This document shows, one piece after another, positions 26,409 through 35,149 of a stretch of 64,000 nt of DNA. Each line of letters opens with the position of its first letter. Within the stretch, counting starts at the first letter, position 1. The position numbers and the translations under genes were made by a program. The notes below the pieces were generated by a model, which was given only the letters and a program-made list of their open reading frames with translations, made no database searches and was not told the origin of the DNA. The stretch is taken from NCBI RefSeq assembly GCF_008638345.1, contig NZ_VTVA01000017.1, forward strand, positions 255 through 64,254. Reading direction: 5' to 3'. This DNA comes from Pseudomonas saliphila (GTDB lineage Bacteria; Pseudomonadota; Gammaproteobacteria; Pseudomonadales; Pseudomonadaceae).

Positions 26409-28160
26409 ATGTTTGCAATCGACCAGATTATCCTCCTGGCCGCCATACTGATTCTGGTAGGCATCGGCTCCAGCAAGATTTCGGCACGGCTGGGCTTGCC
26501 GGTCCTGGTGCTGTTTCTGCTCGTGGGCATTCTGGCCGGGGAGCGCGGGGTCGGCGGCATCAGTTTTGACAGCCCGTCAGCCGCTCACGCGCTGGGCACC
26601 CTGGCACTGGCGCTGATTCTCTTCGACGGCGGGCTGCAGACGCCCTTCGCTTCGATCAGATCGGTGTGGAAACCTGCCGCGTCGCTCGCCACCATCGGCG
26701 TACTGGTGACCGCGCTCATTACCGGGGCGGCAGCCGCCTATATCCTCGAACTACCGCTGCTGGAAGGCATGCTGCTCGGCGCAATTGTGGGCTCAACCGA
26801 TGCCGCTGCAGTGTTCTCGCTGCTTCGCAACGCCGGGATTCATATCAACCTGCGACTGAAATCCACTCTGGAAATCGAGAGCGCCTCGAACGACCCGATG
26901 GCGATATTCCTGACCGTTGGACTGCTCGAGATTCTGGTCAACGACCTCGAGCCGGGCACCGGCCTGCTGCAGATGTTCCTACTGCAAATGGGTGTAGGCG
27001 CAGCGGTTGGGCTGAGCGTTGGCTGGGTGTCGGTCCAGGCCATCAACCGGATAAAGCTGGTAGCGTCGGGGCTGTATCCGGTCATGGTTGCCGCCTGTGG
27101 CTTGCTGGCCTTTGGGCTGGCGGCGAATCTGCAAGGCAGCGGCTTTCTGGCAATATTTATCGCGGGCGTCGTCGTCGGTAACAGTCGCTTCGTGTTTCAG
27201 CGCAGCACTTTTCTGTTCCACGACGGGCTTGCCTGGTTCAGCCAGATCACCATGTTCGTCATGCTTGGCCTGCTGGTCGATCCTGCCTCCTTGCTGGACG
27301 TCTGGTTGGAAGGCCTGTTGATTTCACTGGTACTGGTACTGGTCGCTCGCCCCCTGGCAGTAATGCCCCTGCTTAAACTGGCCGGTTTCAACATGCGGGA
27401 AGTCACGCTGATCTCCTGGGTCGGCCTGCGCGGATCCGTGCCCATCATTCTGGCTATTTTCCCCTTGATGTACGGTCTTCCCGGTGCCGAGCTGCTATTC
27501 AACGTCGTGTTCTTCGTAGTGCTGATCTCGGCGACTGTCCAGGGTTCCACTCTGCCGTTGGTGGCCCGTAAACTCGGGCTGACAGAGCCCTCGCCAATCA
27601 TTCCGGCGGCCACCCTGGAAATCACCGCGATTGGCGACGTAGACGCGGACATCATCAAGTACACGCTGGGCGAGAACTCCCGCGTCGCAGGCCGGCGACT
27701 GTCCCAGATCGCTCTCCCTGACGGGACGGTGGTGGCGATGATCACTCGACACAACGACGTCATTCCACCGCGCGGCTCCACCACCCTGCTGGCTGATGAC
27801 CATCTGTTCATTGTATTGCGGCCGGACATCCGCCCCTTTGTCGACTGCGTGTTTTCCCAGACCGCTGACGCGCTTGGCGATGAGCTGCCGCGAACCGAAC
27901 TCAGGCTCAAGGGAACCACGCATGTAGAGGATGTACGTCGATCGTACGGGATTCATCTTCCGGCGCCCGACCATCAGACCCTTGATGCTCTGGTCCGGGC
28001 AGCACTGGCAGACGACGCTGCGGTGGGTGCCTGCGTGGAGCTGGAGGGAGTCACCCTGTGCATCAGGGCCATGGTGGGATCGCGGATAGCGACCGTCGGC
28101 CTGCTGCGTCAAAGCAAGGGCTCAAAGCCGACCGAGCGGCGCCAGCCAGCGCCTGGCTAA
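26409..28160 (+). CDS. Potassium/proton antiporter, CvrA (NhaP2) type
   Basis: A 583 aa CPA1 antiporter. Twelve or so membrane helices cover residues 1-390, with the ion-site residues in SASNDPMAIF and ISWVGLRGSVPIILA. A TrkA-C (RCK-C) regulatory domain occupies about 405-485, and a CorC/HlyC-like domain the last 80 residues, matching E. coli CvrA. The ATG at 26409 begins directly with the first helix; the open frame back to 26373 lacks support. It should export K+ under high internal potassium or low osmolarity. The 428 bp downstream belongs to nirB control. Confidence 0.9.
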   Translation: MFAIDQIILLAAILILVGIGSSKISARLGLPVLVLFLLVGILAGERGVGGISFDSPSAAHALGTLALALILFDGGLQTPFASIRSVWKPAASLATIGVLVTALITGAAAAYILELPLLEGMLLGAIVGSTDAAAVFSLLRNAGIHINLRLKSTLEIESASNDPMAIFLTVGLLEILVNDLEPGTGLLQMFLLQMGVGAAVGLSVGWVSVQAINRIKLVASGLYPVMVAACGLLAFGLAANLQGSGFLAIFIAGVVVGNSRFVFQRSTFLFHDGLAWFSQITMFVMLGLLVDPASLLDVWLEGLLISLVLVLVARPLAVMPLLKLAGFNMREVTLISWVGLRGSVPIILAIFPLMYGLPGAELLFNVVFFVVLISATVQGSTLPLVARKLGLTEPSPIIPAATLEITAIGDVDADIIKYTLGENSRVAGRRLSQIALPDGTVVAMITRHNDVIPPRGSTTLLADDHLFIVLRPDIRPFVDCVFSQTADALGDELPRTELRLKGTTHVEDVRRSYGIHLPAPDHQTLDALVRAALADDAAVGACVELEGVTLCIRAMVGSRIATVGLLRQSKGSKPTERRQPAPG

Positions 28161-28244
28161 CGCAATACTGATGCGCCATCGCGTAGCAGCCGCACTCCCG
28201 TTTTGCACTCAAGATCAGCACGTACCGGCTTCCGCCCGGCTTGA

Positions 28245-28292
28245 CGCACCAATAGCGTGAAGCGGGGCGGGACGGCGCACCCAAATGGATCA
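28245..28292 (+). promoter_or_regulatory. Two NtrC-like binding sites upstream of nirB
   Basis: Sites at 28245-28261 and 28276-28292 each match TGCACC-N5-GGTGCA at 9 of 12 fixed positions. Their centres are 31 bp apart, close to three helical turns, which would put two dimers on one face of the DNA. They lie 130-180 bp upstream of the sigma-54 promoter. The gap 28161-28588 otherwise holds no convincing gene. Confidence 0.6.
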
Positions 28293-28425
28293 TCCCACAG
28301 CCACCGCGGGGGCCAGACTTCCCGTTGTTCTCAGTCTTGCCCAGCGCCTCAGTGTGGCCGCAGGCCCCATGAACAGGCGCGCGAGGCATTATTTGGAAGT
28401 GTCCCACTCCGATTCAAAGCCTGCG

Positions 28426-28440
28426 TGGCATGCTCCTTGC
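28426..28440 (+). promoter_or_regulatory. Sigma-54 promoter of the nirB operon
   Basis: TGGCATGCTCCTTGC has GG and GC exactly ten bases apart and the expected TGGCA and TTGC boxes. It predicts a leader of about 135 bases before the nirB ATG, which is long enough for a NasT-type antitermination structure, but I could not define one. Confidence 0.75.
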
Positions 28441-28588
28441 TCAATCCTCCTCAAGCTTGCCAGGCCTTCCGACAGTCGCCCCGTGTTCTTTGATGATCCC
28501 GGGCGTGATCGCGCCGGAATGCGCCGAGGTGTCAACAACGAATCCGGACACATTGCAGCGCGCCGGATTGCTTGACTGAGGACAGAGC

Positions 28589-31150
28589 ATGAAACCCGGT
28601 ATTTCATCGATCAAGAGCGAAACGCTGATCATCATCGGCAACGGTATGGTTGGCCATCACTGCGTGGAACAGCTGATCGAACGCGGCGCCATGGCGCATT
28701 ACGATATTCATGTATATGGCGAAGAGCGCCAGCGCGCCTATGACCGCGTGCACCTCTCCGAGTACTTCGGCGGGCGGGACGCAGAGTCCTTGGCCCTGTG
28801 CCAACCGGACCTGTACGACACCCATGGCGTACACCTGCACCTGGGTGTTCAGGTGCTGGATATCGATCGCGACAATCAGGAGATCATTACCAGCGCCGGG
28901 CGCCAGCGTTATGACCGGCTGGTCCTGGCCACCGGATCCTTTCCTTTTGTGCCGCCGATTCCCGGTGCCGAGGGCAACTCCCGGTTGGTGTATCGCACGC
29001 TGGATGATCTGGATGCCATTCGCGATGCAGCGGTCAGCGCCCGCCGCGGCGTGGTCGTCGGCGGCGGTTTATTGGGGCTCGAAGCGGCCAATGCATTGAA
29101 ATCCCTGGGCCTTGAAGCGCACGTGGTGGAATTTGCACCGCGGCTGATGCCAGTGCAGCTGGATGATCAGGGCGGCGCCGCACTCAAGGCGCGGATCGAG
29201 GCGCTTGGCGTCGGTGTGCACCTCAACCGCGCCACCAGCGAAATCGTCCCGGGCGAGGAATACGCCTACCGGATGAACTTCAATGATGGCGAATACCTGG
29301 AAACCGACCTGATCGTCTTCTCCGCCGGCATCCGACCACAGGACGCGCTGGCGCGCAGTGCCAGTCTGGAAGTGGGCGAGCGTGGCGGGGTGATTATCGA
29401 CGATGATTTCCGCAGCAGCGACCCGACCATCTACGCCATTGGCGAGTGCGCTTCCTGGAATGGCAGCTGCTTCGGTCTGGTCGCCCCCGGCTACAGCATG
29501 GCGCGCAACCTGGCGTTGCAACTGGTAGGCGCGCAGCACGAATGCTTCGCTGGCGCCGATATGTCGACCAAGCTCAAACTGCTCGGCGTTGACGTGGGGT
29601 CAATCGGTGATGCACACGCCGCCACACCAGGCGCGAAAAGCTATCGCTATATCGACGAAGCCAACAACAGCTACCGCCGGCTTGTGGTGTCCGCCGACAA
29701 CAGCCGGGTGATCGGCGCGGTACTGGTCGGCGACAACAGCTACTACGACACCCTGCTGCAATATGCGCAGAACGGCATCAAGCTACCGGCGGACCCGTCC
29801 AGCCTGATCCTGCCACTGTCCGATGGCGCGCCGACCCTGGGCGCGGACGCGCTGCCGGATACCGCGACACTCTGTTCCTGTCACAACGTCAGCAAGGGCG
29901 CGGTGTGCTGTGCGATCGACGCCGGCTGTACCGATCTCGGTGAACTCAAGGCCCAGACCAAGGCCGGCACTGGTTGTGGCGGCTGCGCGGCGCTGGTCAA
30001 GCAGGTTTTCGAGCATGAACTGAGCGCCCGCGGAGTGGAGGTGGACAAAAGCCTGTGCGAACACTTCGCACATACCCGTCAGGAGCTGTACGACATCGTC
30101 CGGGTGAACCGCATCACCCGCTTCGATGAGCTGCTGGCCAAACATGGTCGCGGCCACATCGGCTGCGATATCTGCAAACCGGCGGTGGGCTCGATTCTCG
30201 CTTCGTGCTGGAACCAGCCGATCACCGATCCGACGCTGGTGCCCTTGCAGGATACCAACGACACCTTCATGGCCAACATGCAGAAGAACGGCACCTACTC
30301 CATCGTGCCACGCATTGCCGGCGGCGAAATCACCCCGGACAAGCTGATCACCCTGGGCGCGGTGGCGAAGAAATACGATCTCTACACCAAGATCACTGGC
30401 GGCCAGCGGATCGACCTGTTTGGCGCGCAACTGCATCAGCTACCGGATATCTGGGGCGAGTTGATTGATGCCGGTTTTGAAACCGGCCACGCCTATGGCA
30501 AGTCGCTGCGCACGGTCAAATCCTGCGTCGGCAGCACCTGGTGTCGCTACGGCGTGCAGGATAGCGTCGGCATGGCGATCCGTCTGGAGAATCGCTACAA
30601 GGGCCTGCGCGCACCGCACAAGATCAAGTTCGGCGTCTCTGGCTGCACCCGTGAATGTGCCGAGGCTCAGAGCAAGGACATCGGCGTCATCGCCACGGAA
30701 AACGGCTGGAACCTCTACGTCTCCGGTAACGGTGGCATGCGCCCGCGTCACGCCGAATTGTTCGCCACTGACCTGGATGACGCCACGCTGATCCGCTACA
30801 TCGACCGCTACCTGATGTTCTACGTGCGCACCGCCGACAAGCTGCAGCGTACCTCGGTGTGGCGCGAAAGCATTGAGGGCGGCCTGGATTATCTCAAGGA
30901 GGTGATCATCGAGGACAGTCTGGATCTGGCCGCTGAACTCGAGGCGCAGATGCAGCTGGTGGTCGACCGCTACGAATGCGAATGGGCTAACGCCCTCGCT
31001 GATCCAGAAAAACTCAAGCGTTTCCGCACCTTCGTCAATGACCAGCGCGGCGACCCAGACATCCATTTCGTCAAGGAGCGCGGCCAGCCCCGCCCGGCCC
31101 GCGCCTCTGAACTACAGCTGATCCCCGTCACTCAGGAGGCTTCGTCATGA
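28589..31150 (+). CDS. nirB: Assimilatory nitrite reductase large subunit
   Basis: Cytoplasmic siroheme enzyme that reduces nitrite to ammonium with NAD(P)H. The 853 aa chain begins with an FAD-dinucleotide motif (IIIGNGMVGHHC). The second nucleotide fold is VVGGGLLGLEAANAL. The BFD-like [2Fe-2S] domain is CSCHNVSKGAVC with GTGCGGC (about residues 430-475). The siroheme/[4Fe-4S] domain has CVGSTWC and SGCTRECAEA (about 646-690). GAGGA precedes the ATG. nirD overlaps its last four bases. Expression is probably NtrC/sigma-54 dependent. Confidence 0.97.
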   Translation: MKPGISSIKSETLIIIGNGMVGHHCVEQLIERGAMAHYDIHVYGEERQRAYDRVHLSEYFGGRDAESLALCQPDLYDTHGVHLHLGVQVLDIDRDNQEIITSAGRQRYDRLVLATGSFPFVPPIPGAEGNSRLVYRTLDDLDAIRDAAVSARRGVVVGGGLLGLEAANALKSLGLEAHVVEFAPRLMPVQLDDQGGAALKARIEALGVGVHLNRATSEIVPGEEYAYRMNFNDGEYLETDLIVFSAGIRPQDALARSASLEVGERGGVIIDDDFRSSDPTIYAIGECASWNGSCFGLVAPGYSMARNLALQLVGAQHECFAGADMSTKLKLLGVDVGSIGDAHAATPGAKSYRYIDEANNSYRRLVVSADNSRVIGAVLVGDNSYYDTLLQYAQNGIKLPADPSSLILPLSDGAPTLGADALPDTATLCSCHNVSKGAVCCAIDAGCTDLGELKAQTKAGTGCGGCAALVKQVFEHELSARGVEVDKSLCEHFAHTRQELYDIVRVNRITRFDELLAKHGRGHIGCDICKPAVGSILASCWNQPITDPTLVPLQDTNDTFMANMQKNGTYSIVPRIAGGEITPDKLITLGAVAKKYDLYTKITGGQRIDLFGAQLHQLPDIWGELIDAGFETGHAYGKSLRTVKSCVGSTWCRYGVQDSVGMAIRLENRYKGLRAPHKIKFGVSGCTRECAEAQSKDIGVIATENGWNLYVSGNGGMRPRHAELFATDLDDATLIRYIDRYLMFYVRTADKLQRTSVWRESIEGGLDYLKEVIIEDSLDLAAELEAQMQLVVDRYECEWANALADPEKLKRFRTFVNDQRGDPDIHFVKERGQPRPARASELQLIPVTQEASS

Positions 31151-31518
31151 CCCAACTGCATACCGATAACACCGCCCGCGCTGTCAGCTGGCGCCCCCTG
31201 TGCGAACGCCGCGATCTGGTTGCCGACTCCGGCGTGGTGGCCTGGCTGGACGAGGCTCAGGTTGCGCTGTTTCACCTGCCCAGCACGGACCAGGGTGAGC
31301 AGCTGTTCGCCCTGGAAAACCGCGACCCCAAGTCCGGCGCCAATGTCATCGGGCGCGGCATCGTCGGCAGTCTCAAGGGCGAACTGGTGATTGCCTCACC
31401 GCTGTACAAGCAGCACTTCCGTCTGAAGGACGGCAGTTGCCTGGAATATCCCGAACAGCGCCTGCGGGCCTGGCCGGTACGGATCAACGGCGATCTGGTG
31501 GAAATCGCCGAGGCTTGA
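31147..31518 (+). CDS. nirD: Nitrite reductase small subunit
   Basis: A 123 aa subunit with a Rieske-like beta fold (ALENRDPKSGANVIGRGIVG, then the RAWPVRINGDLVEI end). As in other NirD proteins the Rieske Cys/His ligands are absent, so it holds no iron-sulfur cluster and is structural or regulatory. Start overlaps the nirB stop (ATGA), indicating translational coupling. Confidence 0.95.
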   Translation: MTQLHTDNTARAVSWRPLCERRDLVADSGVVAWLDEAQVALFHLPSTDQGEQLFALENRDPKSGANVIGRGIVGSLKGELVIASPLYKQHFRLKDGSCLEYPEQRLRAWPVRINGDLVEIAEA

Positions 31519-31522
31519 TGCC

Positions 31523-31576
31523 CTAGGGGCTGTTGCCGTTTCATCGCGACCGCGATCAAACGGCAACAGACCCTAG
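31523..31576 (+). repeat. 54-base near-perfect stem-loop between nirD and nirC
   Basis: Arms 31523-31541 and 31558-31576 pair at 18 of 19 positions, and inside them ATCGCG (31543-31548) pairs with CGCGAT (31551-31556). The result is one long hairpin that fills most of the 87 bp between stop and next start. No T run follows. It could be an mRNA-stabilising or processing structure, or a REP/MITE-like element. Confidence 0.8.
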
Positions 31577-31605
31577 CCGCCCCTGACAACTCAGAGTGAA
31601 TAACT

Positions 31606-32433
31606 ATGTCCTATCTGGTACCCGCTGAATTCGTCACCAAAATGGTCGACGCAGGCGAATCAAAAATCTTCATGGCCACCCGCGATGTGCTGATCAGAGC
31701 CTTCATGGCCGGCGCTATCCTGGCGCTGGCCGCGGTGTTCGCGGTGACCATCTCAGTCCAGACCGGCTACCCCATCGTCGGCGCCATCCTGTTCCCGGTC
31801 GGCTTCTGCATGCTCTATCTGCTGGGCTTCGATCTGCTCACCGGGGTCTTCGTGCTGACCCCTCTGGCGCTGATCGACCGTCGCCCGGGTGTGACCATAG
31901 GCGGCGTGCTGAAGAACTGGGGCCTGGTGTTTCTCGGCAATTTCTGTGGCGCCTTGACTGTCGCGGTATTGATGGCAATTACCTTCACCTACGGATTCTC
32001 CATCGAACCCGGTGAAGTGGGTCAGAAGATCGCCAACATCGGTGAAAGCCGCACGGTCGGCTACAAGCAGTACGGCGCGGCCGGCATGCTCACAGTGTTC
32101 ATCGGCGGCGTGCTGTGTAACTGGATGGTCTCGCTGGGTGTGGTCGGTGCGATGATTTCCACCACCGTCAGCGGCAAGGTTATCGCCATGTGGATGCCGA
32201 TCATGCTGTTCTTCGCGATGGGCTTCGAGCATTCGGTGGTCAACATGTTCCTGTTTCCCTCGGGCCTGATCATGGGCGGCGGATTCTCAATAACCGATTA
32301 CCTGATCTGGAACGAATTACCCGTGGTACTCGGTAACCTGATCGGTGGCTTGTCACTCACCGGTCTGACGCTCTACACCACACACATCAGAACCGCGCCC
32401 AAGCGCCCTAATTACGCGGCCAAAGCGCTCTAA
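31606..32433 (+). CDS. nirC: Formate/nitrite transporter family protein, nitrite channel
   Basis: A 275 aa FNT-family inner membrane channel with six helices. The start YLVPAEFVTKMVDAGE and the internal MAFTYG/GNFCGAL and GVLCNWMVSLG stretches match the FNT fold, whose pentamers pass monovalent anions. Position between nirD and the kinase in the nitrite operon makes nitrite the likely substrate. Its TAA is directly followed by the ATG of the next gene, so the operon continues. Confidence 0.9.
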   Translation: MSYLVPAEFVTKMVDAGESKIFMATRDVLIRAFMAGAILALAAVFAVTISVQTGYPIVGAILFPVGFCMLYLLGFDLLTGVFVLTPLALIDRRPGVTIGGVLKNWGLVFLGNFCGALTVAVLMAITFTYGFSIEPGEVGQKIANIGESRTVGYKQYGAAGMLTVFIGGVLCNWMVSLGVVGAMISTTVSGKVIAMWMPIMLFFAMGFEHSVVNMFLFPSGLIMGGGFSITDYLIWNELPVVLGNLIGGLSLTGLTLYTTHIRTAPKRPNYAAKAL

Positions 32434-34203
32434 ATGACTATGTCCCAGCCCTGTCTGCGGCTGGGCCATGATCAGGCCCCGGGGCCTGGTCACCTGCGCA
32501 TTGCCGTCGGCCAGTATTCCGACAAGGGCCGCAAGCAGACCAACCAGGATTTCCACGGCCTGTGCATCCCCTGCGAGCCGCTGCTCAGCTCCAAGGGCAT
32601 CGCCATCGCGCTGGCGGACGGCATCAGCAGCAGCGACGTCAGCCATATCGCCAGCCAGTCGGCGGTCGCCAGTTTTCTCGAAGATTACTACTGCACCGCC
32701 GAAACCTGGTCGGTGAAGAAATCCGTACAGCGCGTGCTGGCTGCGACCAACTCCTGGCTGTACGCGCAGACCCGGCAGAGCCAGTACCGCTACGATCTCG
32801 ATCGCGGCTACGTTTGCACCTTCAGCGCCATGGTCGTGAAATCGCGTACCGCGCACCTCTTCCATGTCGGCGACGCGCGCATCTATCGGGTACAGGGTAA
32901 CGCGCTGGAGCAGCTCACCGAGGATCACCGGCTCTGGGTCTCGGCCGACAAGAGTTACCTGAGCCGCGCGCTGGGCATCGATGCCTGGCTGGATATCGAC
33001 TACCGCACCCTGCAGGTAGACGTCGGCGATACCTTCCTGCTGCTCACCGACGGTGTGTACGAGCATGCCAGCAGCCGCTTCATGCTCGCCGCCATCGCAG
33101 CGAACCCACTGGATCTGGACCTGGCCGCCCAACGCATGGTCGAGGAAGCGCTTGAGCAAGGCAGCGAGGATAATCTCACTGCGCAGATCATTCGTATCGA
33201 CGCGCTGCCGGATCAGGCCGCCGAAGAGCTGCATCAACGACTCACCGAGCTGCCGCTGCCACCCATCCTGCAGCCCGGAGAGGTGTTTGATGGCTACCGG
33301 ATTATCCGCGACGTGCACGCCAGCAGTCGCAGTCATGTGTATCTGGCCGAGGATGCACTGGAACCCGGCTTTGTCATTCTGAAAACCCCGTCTATCGACC
33401 TGCAGGACGATTCAGCCTATCTGGAACGCTTTCTGACGGAGGAGTGGATTGCCGGGCGCATCCGCAGCGCCCATGTACTCAAGCCCTGTCCGATCAATCG
33501 GCCGCGCACGTACCTGTATACCGTCACCGAATACATCGAAGGGCAGACGCTGGGGCAATGGATGCTCGACAACCCGACGCCGGATGTCGAAACCGTTCGC
33601 GGCATCGTCGAACAGATTGCCAAGGGGCTGCAGGCCTTTCATCGCGCGGAAATGCTGCACCAGGATCTGCGCCCGGAAAACATCATGATCGACAGTAGCG
33701 GCACGGTGAAGATCATCGATTTTGGCTCCGCCAGGGTGGCGGGTCTGGCCGAGATCACCGCGCCGGTGCAACACAACGAGATACTCGGTACAGCCCAGTA
33801 CACGGCGCCGGAATACTTTCTGGGCGAGAGCGGCACGCCGCTTTCCGACATGTTTTCGCTGGCAGTGATCACCTACCAGATGCTGACCGGCAATCTGCCC
33901 TATGGAGCGGAAGTCGCCAAATGCCGCACCCGCGCCGCGCAGCACAAGCTGAAATACCAGTCGCTGCTGGATGACAATCGCGAGATTCCCGCCTGGCTCG
34001 ACGAGGTGCTAAAGAAAGCGCTGCAGCCCAGCCCCAACAAGCGGTACACCGAGCTCTCCGAGTTCGTCTTCGCGCTACGCCGCCCCAGCCGCGAATTGGC
34101 CAATCGCGCCCGCCCGCCATTGATCAAACGCAACCCTGTACTGGTCTGGCAGTGGATCTCCTCCGCGTTACTGGTAGCCATTATTCTGCTGCTGATGCGC
34201 TGA
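32434..34203 (+). CDS. Bifunctional PP2C phosphatase / Ser-Thr protein kinase, membrane anchored
   Basis: A 589 aa fusion. Residues about 20-255 form a PP2C phosphatase (GRKQTNQDF, ALADGISSSD, HVGDARIYRV, LLTDGVYEH, SEDNLTAQI). Residues about 280-555 form a Hanks-type kinase with the ATP lysine in VILKTPS, catalytic loop HQDLRPENIM (HQD in place of HRD), IIDFGSARV and TAPEYF. The Gly-rich loop is degenerate (HASSRSHVYL). A single helix at about 568-587 anchors the C-terminus. The start abuts the nirC stop. A kinase gene also sits with nirBD in P. aeruginosa (PA1782, from memory), so control of nitrite assimilation is plausible but untested. Confidence 0.9.
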   Translation: MTMSQPCLRLGHDQAPGPGHLRIAVGQYSDKGRKQTNQDFHGLCIPCEPLLSSKGIAIALADGISSSDVSHIASQSAVASFLEDYYCTAETWSVKKSVQRVLAATNSWLYAQTRQSQYRYDLDRGYVCTFSAMVVKSRTAHLFHVGDARIYRVQGNALEQLTEDHRLWVSADKSYLSRALGIDAWLDIDYRTLQVDVGDTFLLLTDGVYEHASSRFMLAAIAANPLDLDLAAQRMVEEALEQGSEDNLTAQIIRIDALPDQAAEELHQRLTELPLPPILQPGEVFDGYRIIRDVHASSRSHVYLAEDALEPGFVILKTPSIDLQDDSAYLERFLTEEWIAGRIRSAHVLKPCPINRPRTYLYTVTEYIEGQTLGQWMLDNPTPDVETVRGIVEQIAKGLQAFHRAEMLHQDLRPENIMIDSSGTVKIIDFGSARVAGLAEITAPVQHNEILGTAQYTAPEYFLGESGTPLSDMFSLAVITYQMLTGNLPYGAEVAKCRTRAAQHKLKYQSLLDDNREIPAWLDEVLKKALQPSPNKRYTELSEFVFALRRPSRELANRARPPLIKRNPVLVWQWISSALLVAIILLLMR

Positions 34204-34312
34204 ATAGCGACCAGACAGATTAAATCGCTCACCCGGTAAAAACCTTTAGCCTCTGCCCCGCGCCTATCCTCTACACTCGTGGGTATTCAGAAGCAGTCAG
34301 CGGAGTAGACGG

Positions 34313-34849
34313 ATGAGATGGATCAAGCGGTTGAGCACAGTTGTCATCGTGGCCCTGGTTATCAGTGCAGCGCTGGGCCTGCATTACGTTCTGCCAAAAC
34401 ATGACGTTGTGCATGTCACCGGCGTTGAGGTCAAACGGGTCGATGATGAAGGCGTGATCAATGCCGAGAACCCGGCCGAGGGGCCCACCCGCGACATGTA
34501 CTTCATCAACACCGCCAATCCCGACAGCAACAAGGTGCGGGTGTACCGTAACGAGGATACCGGCTGGGGCTTTCCCTGGTATTTCAAATTCGACTCCGCC
34601 GACGTGCAGGCGCGCGCTCAGGATTTTTCGCGGGACAGCAATCAACTGGCGCTGATTCGCTATTACGGCTGGCGCCTACAGATGTTCTCGACGTTTCCGA
34701 ACATTACCGACATCGAAGCCACCGCCACCCGGGACGAGCCGCTACCCATCTTCAACATCCTGTTCTTTCTGGTGGTCGGCGGTGTGATTATGGCGGTGTT
34801 CCTGGCGGTGCGTAGACGCCCGCAGCCAGGCGTAGACAGGCCCCTTTAA
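34313..34849 (+). CDS. DUF1523 family membrane protein
   Basis: A 178 aa protein with an N-terminal helix (about 10-28), a periplasmic middle containing VHVTGVEVKRVDDEG and the GWGFPWYFKFDSAD block, and a second helix (about 148-168) ending in an Arg-rich tail. The pattern fits DUF1523, a proteobacterial family without assigned function. Monocistronic; it converges with a possible 46 aa gene six bases away. Confidence 0.8.
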   Translation: MRWIKRLSTVVIVALVISAALGLHYVLPKHDVVHVTGVEVKRVDDEGVINAENPAEGPTRDMYFINTANPDSNKVRVYRNEDTGWGFPWYFKFDSADVQARAQDFSRDSNQLALIRYYGWRLQMFSTFPNITDIEATATRDEPLPIFNILFFLVVGGVIMAVFLAVRRRPQPGVDRPL

Positions 34850-34854
34850 CACCC

Positions 34855-34995
34855 TCAATGGCCTTGATCATGGCACCACCATTGAACGCCCTGCTGCGCT
34901 GAGGCTTGCGGCGGCCAGAAAACTGCCAGTAGCACCACGGTGATTACCGTAAGCACCAGCAACGCCGTACGGATAGGATTGAAAAAACCACGCAT
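34855..34995 (-). CDS. Possible 46 aa single-helix membrane protein
   Basis: The reading frame from an ATG at 34995 (GAGGA about 11 bases upstream) encodes MRGFFNPIRT, a strong hydrophobic helix (about residues 10-26) and a short tail ending QWWCHDQGH. The amphipathic start and clean helix look protein-like. I do not recognise a family. Confidence 0.4.
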   Translation of the reverse strand: MRGFFNPIRTALLVLTVITVVLLAVFWPPQASAQQGVQWWCHDQGH

Positions 34996-35149
34996 GGAAC
35001 AGGCAGTCCTCGTCACATTGAGATGGTTATTCAGTCGGGCCCGCCAGGGTTCAGCTGCATCGGTCAATGCAGCCGAGTGAAACAGAGGAGATCGGATGCC
35101 CTTCCTTGTGCGACTCCGGTGCACCGGAAACGTTCTGGCTGTTCGATGC

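Noticed and set aside
28161..28588. Short open frames on both strands in the nirB upstream region
   Set aside because: They overlap the NtrC sites and sigma-54 promoter, lack ribosome sites and show no protein-like pattern.
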